From assembly GCA_002409675.1 (NCBI GenBank), contig DHOB01000023.1:3495-13996 (forward strand): DNA of 10,502 bases, read 5' to 3'. The DNA is from Ruminococcaceae bacterium UBA5401 (GTDB taxonomy: Bacteria; Bacillota; Clostridia; Oscillospirales; Acutalibacteraceae). A model generated the notes under the pieces. The model was not told the DNA's origin. It searched no databases and saw only the letters and a list, made by a program, of their open reading frames with translations. Shown piece after piece: positions 7,256 to 10,502 of the stretch (positions are counted from its first letter, which is position 1; each line of letters starts with the position of its first letter). Both the position numbers and the translations under genes were made by a program.

Positions 7256-7471
7256 AACGTCTTCGCGGTACCACCCTAAAATTATGCTCCTGCTGCCGGT
7301 AACGGGGCAGGCCGTGGCGGCCTACTGTGGATGCAGTTCAGCCGCCCCGCTCCAAAGGGAACTTCGCCGCCCCGGCCCGGACCCGCGCTTTCAGCCTGCG
7401 GCGCGGATTCTCTGTGCCGGAAAATGGGGCAGGTACTTCCTTTTTCGCTGCGTTTGTCGGATATCGGTTCT
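7223..7471 (-). promoter_or_regulatory. T-box riboswitch sensing tRNA-Phe, upstream of pheST
   Basis: The leader carries the invariant T-box sequence AGGGTGGTACCGCG (7277-7264), whose UGGU bulge pairs with the NCCA end of uncharged tRNA. Just downstream is the competing terminator at 7255-7223. Further 5', Stem I pieces can be read in order on the minus strand: an AGUA motif (in GGAAGTACC), AGAGA, a GGCTGAAAGC apical segment, and then GAAG-TTC-CCTTTGGAGC. In this last segment TTC at 7361-7359 is the likely specifier and is a phenylalanine codon, matching the genes controlled. A small AGGCCG/CGGCCT hairpin (7323-7309) lies between Stem I and the antiterminator. Uncharged tRNA-Phe would favour the antiterminator and switch pheST on. 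The T-box and terminator are certain; the exact Stem I fold is inferred by eye. Confidence 0.93.
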
Positions 7472-7477
7472 CTGTTT

Positions 7478-7506
7478 AATATAGCACGCCGGGCCCATAA
7501 ATGCAA
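7478..7506 (-). promoter_or_regulatory. Sigma-A promoter of the pheST T-box transcript
   Basis: Minus-strand TTGCAT (-35, 7506-7501), a 17-base spacer and TATATT (-10, 7483-7478). Transcription would start near 7471, giving a leader of about 280 bases before the pheS ATG, a normal length for a T-box leader. Confidence 0.8.
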
Positions 7507-7516
7507 GCGGCAGGTT

Positions 7517-7547
7517 CCCGCGCGGGCAGGGCGGGCATTTTCTGCCC
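7517..7547. repeat. GC-rich dyads between the two divergent promoters
   Basis: CCCGCGCGGG (7517-7526) is a perfect 10-bp palindrome, and GGGCAG (7524-7529) is repeated inverted as CTGCCC (7542-7547) after 12 bases. The position between the two -35 boxes would suit an operator, but in such GC-rich DNA it may be chance. Confidence 0.35.
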
Positions 7548-7555
7548 GGGCGGAA

Positions 7556-7584
7556 TTGTAAACGCCGGCCCCGCATGGTATAAT
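7556..7584 (+). promoter_or_regulatory. Sigma-A promoter of the DUF6106/acpS-nnrD operon
   Basis: TTGTAA (-35, 7556-7561), a 17-base spacer and a perfect TATAAT (-10, 7579-7584). The start point would be near 7591, about 38 bases before the GTG start. It is back to back with the pheST promoter, with 49 bases between the two -35 boxes. Confidence 0.82.
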
Positions 7585-7628
7585 GATACAAAACATTCGG
7601 AGAAAGCCCGTTGCGGAGGGATTCAGAC

Positions 7629-8135
7629 GTGGATATTTTCGTGGAGCAGATTGTCAAGAAGAAGTTCGGGCCCAGGGACTACGGCATCGCCGCGGCGACC
7701 GTCGTCGTCGGTCTGGCGCTGATTTTCCTCTCGCTGCAGATTCCCCCCATCGTCCTGCTGGTGACGGTCGGCGTGTGCTTCGCCGCCTACTACATCATCT
7801 CTTCCCGCAATCTGGAGTTCGAGTACAGCGTGACGAACGGCGACATCACCATCGACAAAATCATCAACCGCCGCAGGCGCAAGCGCGTGATTTCAGTCGA
7901 TGCGCGGGAGATTGAGGAGATGGGCCGGTTTCACCCGGACCTGCTGCGGCGGAAAGCCGGCTGCACCCGCGTGTTCACCTCGCGGCAGGACAGCGGCGGC
8001 GAGTGGTATTTCTGCGCCCACCATCCGCAGAAGGGCAATGTGCTGGTGGTGTTCGACCCGGAGGAAAAAGTGCTGAAGGCCATACGGCCTTTTTTGCGGG
8101 GGCAGGTGGCGTTCGTTGCTTTTGGTCGGAACTGA
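7629..8135 (+). CDS. Small two-helix membrane protein, DUF6106-like
   Basis: 168 residues. Two adjoining hydrophobic helices at about 19-36 and 39-57 form a membrane hairpin. They are followed by a basic stretch (NRRRRKR, 80-86) and a soluble domain of about 110 residues, most likely cytosolic. No catalytic motif is seen. The overall pattern (MDIFVEQIVKK start, two helices, a beta-rich tail with FEYSVTNGDITIDKI) matches the uncharacterised clostridial DUF6106 family as I recall it. The GTG at 7629 is chosen because CGGAGGG at 7614-7620 lies 8 bases before it; a TTG at 7611 in the same frame would overlap that ribosome site. The gene is first behind a strong promoter and overlaps the next gene by 20 bases, so the two are translationally coupled. 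No function is known; a link to CoA/ACP or envelope processes would be guesswork. Confidence 0.85.
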   Translation: MDIFVEQIVKKKFGPRDYGIAAATVVVGLALIFLSLQIPPIVLLVTVGVCFAAYYIISSRNLEFEYSVTNGDITIDKIINRRRRKRVISVDAREIEEMGRFHPDLLRRKAGCTRVFTSRQDSGGEWYFCAHHPQKGNVLVVFDPEEKVLKAIRPFLRGQVAFVAFGRN

Positions 8136-9357
8136 CCTGGTGGAAATCGGAAGAATCAAAAAGTCGATGCGAAACCCGCGCTTTCTCCGCCGGGTGTGCG
8201 GGCCGGCCGAGTACGCCGGGCTCGCGGCGCGCGGCTTTCCCGCTTCGGGCGCGGCGGCGGCGTTCTGCGCGAAAGAGGCGTTCGGCAAGGCGGTGGGCAC
8301 GGGCCTTGCCGGCTTCGGCCTGCGCGAAGCTCAGCTTCTGCACGACGGGGCGGGCAGGCCGGAGCTGGCCCTTTCCGGCCGGGCAAAGGCGCTGGCGCGC
8401 GGGGCGCGCTTCAGCGTGAGCGTGACGCACACTTCGCGGTACGCCTCGGCGGTGGTCGCCGGCGAGGGCGCGGCGGAGCCCCTGCCGGAATCGGAGGGAC
8501 TTTCGATCCTGCGGGGGATGCTGAAGCCGCGCGCCCCCGAGAGCAACAAGGGGAACTACGGCCGGCTGCTGTGCCTGTGCGGCAGCGAGGGAATGGCGGG
8601 CGCCGCCGCGATGAGCGCGGGCGCGGCGCTGCGCTGCGGCGCCGGAATCGTGGAGGCGGCGCTGCCGCGGGCGATTTACCCCATCGTCGCCGCGCGCCTG
8701 GCGGAGCCGGTGTTCACCCTGACGGACACGCTGCCGAACGGGCGGCTCTCCCCCCTCTCGAAGGCCGCCCTGGGCGCGGCGCTCGGCCGCGCCTCCGCAG
8801 TGCTGGCCGGGTGCGGCCTCGGCAAAAGCGACGCCGCGCGGGAGGCCCTCGCCCTCGTGCGGGACAAAGCGGAAGTCCCCGTCGTGCTGGACGCCGACGG
8901 CATAAATCTGGCCGCGGAGCATATAGATGAACTGAAAACAGTCCGGGCGCCGCTGATTCTGACCCCGCATCCGGGCGAGATGGCGCGGCTGCTGAAGACC
9001 ACGGCGGCCGACGTGCAGGCGCACCGGCGGGAATACGCGCTCCGCTTCGCCGCTCAGTACGGCGTGACCCTCGTCCTCAAGGGGGCCGGGACGCTGGTCG
9101 CTTCGCCGGAAGGCCGGCTGTACCGGAACGCGACGGGCAACCCGGGCATGGCGAAGGGCGGCAGCGGCGACGTGCTGGCGGGGATGGTCGCTTCGTTCGC
9201 GGCGCAGGGAATCGCCCCGTTCGAGGCGGCGGCCGGCGCCGTGTACCTGCACGGCCTTGCAGGCGACCGCTGCGCGGCGCGGGGCTCGCAGACGGCGATG
9301 CTGCCGACCGACCTGATCGCCGCGCTGCCGGAGCTGTTTCTGCAAATCGGGCGGTGA
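8116..9357 (+). CDS. Fusion of holo-ACP synthase and ADP-dependent NAD(P)H-hydrate dehydratase
   Basis: 413 residues joining two enzymes. Residues 1 to about 116 are AcpS, which transfers 4'-phosphopantetheine from CoA to acyl carrier protein. GTDLVEI carries Asp7, KEAFGKAVGTG carries Glu54 and Lys58 (Mg and CoA contacts), and VSVTHTSRYASAVV closes the domain. Residues from about 127 to 413 are NnrD, the ribokinase-like enzyme that uses ADP to dehydrate damaged NADHX/NADPHX. NKGNYGR and GSEGMAGAA bind nucleotide, and VVLDADGINL, TPHPGEM and NATGNPGMAKGGSGDVL (Asp352, presumed catalytic) are intact. The linker is only about 10 residues (about 117-126). There is no NnrE epimerase domain. The start is TTG at 8116: AGGTGG at 8104-8109 is 6 bases upstream and only this region gives a complete AcpS N-terminus. 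No stop, frameshift or internal ribosome site separates the halves. Confidence 0.93.
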   Translation: MLLVGTDLVEIGRIKKSMRNPRFLRRVCGPAEYAGLAARGFPASGAAAAFCAKEAFGKAVGTGLAGFGLREAQLLHDGAGRPELALSGRAKALARGARFSVSVTHTSRYASAVVAGEGAAEPLPESEGLSILRGMLKPRAPESNKGNYGRLLCLCGSEGMAGAAAMSAGAALRCGAGIVEAALPRAIYPIVAARLAEPVFTLTDTLPNGRLSPLSKAALGAALGRASAVLAGCGLGKSDAAREALALVRDKAEVPVVLDADGINLAAEHIDELKTVRAPLILTPHPGEMARLLKTTAADVQAHRREYALRFAAQYGVTLVLKGAGTLVASPEGRLYRNATGNPGMAKGGSGDVLAGMVASFAAQGIAPFEAAAGAVYLHGLAGDRCAARGSQTAMLPTDLIAALPELFLQIGR

Positions 9358-9399
9358 CCGTCGTCGGGCGGCGACCGTCAGCGGGCGGTGACCGCCGGA
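9349..9399 (+). repeat. Three tandem 17-bp repeats
   Basis: GGGCGGTGACCGTCGTC (9349-9365), GGGCGGCGACCGTCAGC (9366-9382) and GGGCGGTGACCGCCGGA (9383-9399). The first copy contains the acpS-nnrD stop codon, and the last ends one base before the lipoprotein ribosome site. Each copy holds a GGTGACC-like core with dyad symmetry. Confidence 0.85.
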
Positions 9400-9413
9400 C
9401 GGAGGGAAAACCT

Positions 9414-9956
9414 ATGGGAAAAAGACTGGCGGCGGGCGCGGCGGTGCTGTGCCTGCTTTTTTTGTGCGCCTGCGCGGGCGGAAAAGCCCTGAAAGCGGAG
9501 GACCTGGACTTCACGTTCTCCTGCGAGGCGGATATCTCCTGCAAAGGCGGGAATTTCACCTGCTCGTTCCGCCGCGGGGGGGCGCAGTCCGCCTCCGTCG
9601 AGATCCTCTCCGGCGGCGCGGCCGGCCTGGCGTGGTACTGGGGCGGCGACGGGTTCACGCAGACCTATGCCGGCCTCGCGGAAAAAAAGAGCGCCGTCCC
9701 TCTGCCGGAAAGCTCGTTCGCCTCCGTGCTGGTGCGCGCGCTGAACAGCGCCGAACGCCCCGGCGCCCTGACCTCCTCCGGCCGGAACGAATTTACCGGC
9801 AGGGCCGAGGGCATGGCCTTTTCGCTGACCGCCGACCCGCAGACCGGCCTGCCGCAGACGCTCGCCGTTCCCTCCTGGGGGCTGGAGGCGAAGTTCCATG
9901 ATTTTGACGAAAAAACTCCGGCGACGCAGGCCCTTGAGACCTACGCGCCGGATTGA
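9414..9956 (+). CDS. Putative lipoprotein, LolA/YdcC/GerS-like
   Basis: 180 residues. A basic start (MGKR), a hydrophobic core and a lipobox LCAC with the lipidated Cys at residue 20 mark it as a lipoprotein anchored outside the membrane. The rest alternates short polar and hydrophobic strands (FTFSCEADISC, FTCSFRR, ASVEILS) and includes a GLAWYW stretch, YAGL, and a DPQTGLPQTL turn near the end. This is the pattern of the half-barrel LolA/LolB-like fold. The ATG at 9414 has GGAGGG at 9401-9406, 7 bases upstream; an in-frame extension to 9354 would bury the signal peptide. It follows acpS-nnrD by 56 bases. In Bacillus subtilis the LolA-like lipoprotein gene ydcC sits between acpS and alr, and in Clostridioides difficile the germination lipoprotein gene gerS adjoins alr2, so a spore-related role is plausible but inferred. 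Extra cysteines (about residues 36, 42 and 49) are unusual. Confidence 0.85.
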   Translation: MGKRLAAGAAVLCLLFLCACAGGKALKAEDLDFTFSCEADISCKGGNFTCSFRRGGAQSASVEILSGGAAGLAWYWGGDGFTQTYAGLAEKKSAVPLPESSFASVLVRALNSAERPGALTSSGRNEFTGRAEGMAFSLTADPQTGLPQTLAVPSWGLEAKFHDFDEKTPATQALETYAPD

Positions 9957-9971
9957 GCTTGAGCCGGAGGT

Positions 9972-10502
9972 TCAGCGCACCTTCACCTGCGACAGCACCC
10001 TGCCGATGCTGTCGCCGATGACGAGATTTGCGCCGCGGTCGAGCGGTGTCGAAGACCGGTTGATCAGGACCAGCCTGTTGCCGCGGTAGTAATCGACCAG
10101 GCCCGCCGCCGGGTAGACCACCAGCGACGTCCCGCCGACAATCAGCATGTCCGCGCGGGCGATGGCGTCCACTGCCCCCTGCAGCGTCGCCCGGTCCAGC
10201 CCCTCTTCGTAGAGGACGACGTCGGGCTTCACGACGCCGCCGCACGTGCAGTGCGGAACGCCCGTGCTGTCCCGGATGAACTCCGGGCCGTACAGCTTGC
10301 GGCACCGCAGGCAGTGGTTGCGCAGCACGGAGCCGTGCAGCTCAAAGACCTTTTTGCTGCCGGCCTTCTGGTGCAGGCCGTCGATGTTCTGGGTGACGAC
10401 CGCCGAAAGCTTGCCCGCCTTTTCGAGCTCCGCCAGCTTTTTGTGGGCGGCGTTCGGCTGCGCGTCCAGGTGAAGCATCTTGTCGCGGTAAAAATCGTAG
10501 AA
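9972..10502 (-). CDS. cobB: SIR2-family NAD-dependent protein deacylase, N-terminus outside window
   Basis: 176 residues of the C-terminal part are visible; about 65-70 residues including the GAGxS NAD-binding start lie beyond base 10502. TQNIDGLHQKAGS is the NAD/substrate loop, ELHGS holds the catalytic His (visible residue 56), and Cys64, Cys67, Cys85 and Cys87 (CxxC, then CxC) bind the structural zinc. KPDVVLYEE, IVGGTSLVVYPAAGL and LINRSSTPLD are typical of bacterial CobB-type sirtuins. It removes acyl groups from lysines at the cost of NAD, releasing nicotinamide and O-acyl-ADP-ribose. The TGA at 9974-9972 converges on the lipoprotein stop with only 15 bases between the genes. No terminator hairpin with a T-tract is seen there. 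Confidence 0.95.
   Translation of the reverse strand, partial: FYDFYRDKMLHLDAQPNAAHKKLAELEKAGKLSAVVTQNIDGLHQKAGSKKVFELHGSVLRNHCLRCRKLYGPEFIRDSTGVPHCTCGGVVKPDVVLYEEGLDRATLQGAVDAIARADMLIVGGTSLVVYPAAGLVDYYRGNRLVLINRSSTPLDRGANLVIGDSIGRVLSQVKVR

Noticed and set aside
3643..7302. A 1219-codon plus-strand open frame running antisense to pheT and pheS
   Set aside because: It mirrors two certain genes, has no recognisable domain, is rich in His, Ala, Val, Arg and Gly as expected from reading GC-rich codons backwards, and would run through the T-box. It is a shadow of high GC at third codon positions.
7284..7561. Small open frames within the pheST leader
   Set aside because: The segment is explained by the T-box structure and promoters; none of the frames has a good ribosome site or a known domain.
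7975..9345. 456-codon minus-strand frame opposite acpS-nnrD
   Set aside because: The plus strand encodes complete AcpS and NnrD motifs; the minus frame is low-complexity Arg/Ala/Gly-rich and has no family resemblance.
1..10502. CRISPR arrays, insertion sequences, prophage genes, tRNA or rRNA genes
   Set aside because: No spaced repeats, transposase, integrase, tRNA-like cloverleaf or rRNA segments were seen; the only tandem repeat is the 3 x 17-bp one at 9349-9399, which has no spacers.

Overview
The window looks like a chromosomal segment from a GC-rich member of the class Clostridia (Firmicutes), probably Oscillospirales-like. The evidence is a T-box leader in front of pheST, a four-cysteine PheS insert common in Clostridia, a DUF6106-type membrane protein, a TatD-linked radical SAM protein, strong GGAGG ribosome sites and sigma-A promoters with 17-bp spacers. 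By eye, the left-hand catabolic genes are less GC-extreme than pheST and acpS-nnrD; I did not compute this.

Layout. (1) Positions 1-2850, plus strand: a tight operon of a 5'-truncated class III PLP aminotransferase, an iron-type alcohol dehydrogenase and a dimethylarginine dimethylaminohydrolase/arginine deiminase-type guanidine hydrolase. It looks like a small catabolic module in which an amine becomes an aldehyde and then an alcohol, next to a guanidino-processing enzyme. The substrate is not known. (2) Positions 2851-3047: a palindrome and a hairpin with T-tracts on both sides, which can end transcription from both directions. (3) Positions 3048-7191, minus strand: pheS, pheT and, downstream, a small TatD-family-associated radical SAM protein. 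(4) Positions 7192-7628: no gene, but rich in regulation. It holds a phenylalanine T-box riboswitch with its terminator and promoter for pheST, and a divergent sigma-A promoter for the next operon. (5) Positions 7629-9956, plus strand: a two-helix membrane protein (DUF6106-like), a single-chain AcpS-NnrD fusion, and a lipoprotein with a LolA/YdcC/GerS-like look. (6) Positions 9972-10502, minus strand: the C-terminal three quarters of a zinc-containing sirtuin, which converges on the lipoprotein gene.

Most of the window is ordinary housekeeping. The points most worth a second look are the AcpS-NnrD fusion, the aminotransferase/Fe-ADH/guanidine-hydrolase module, the lipoprotein that keeps the acpS-neighbour position seen in sporulation loci, and a 3 x 17-bp repeat just before that lipoprotein's ribosome site. 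I did not find a convincing wholly new system.
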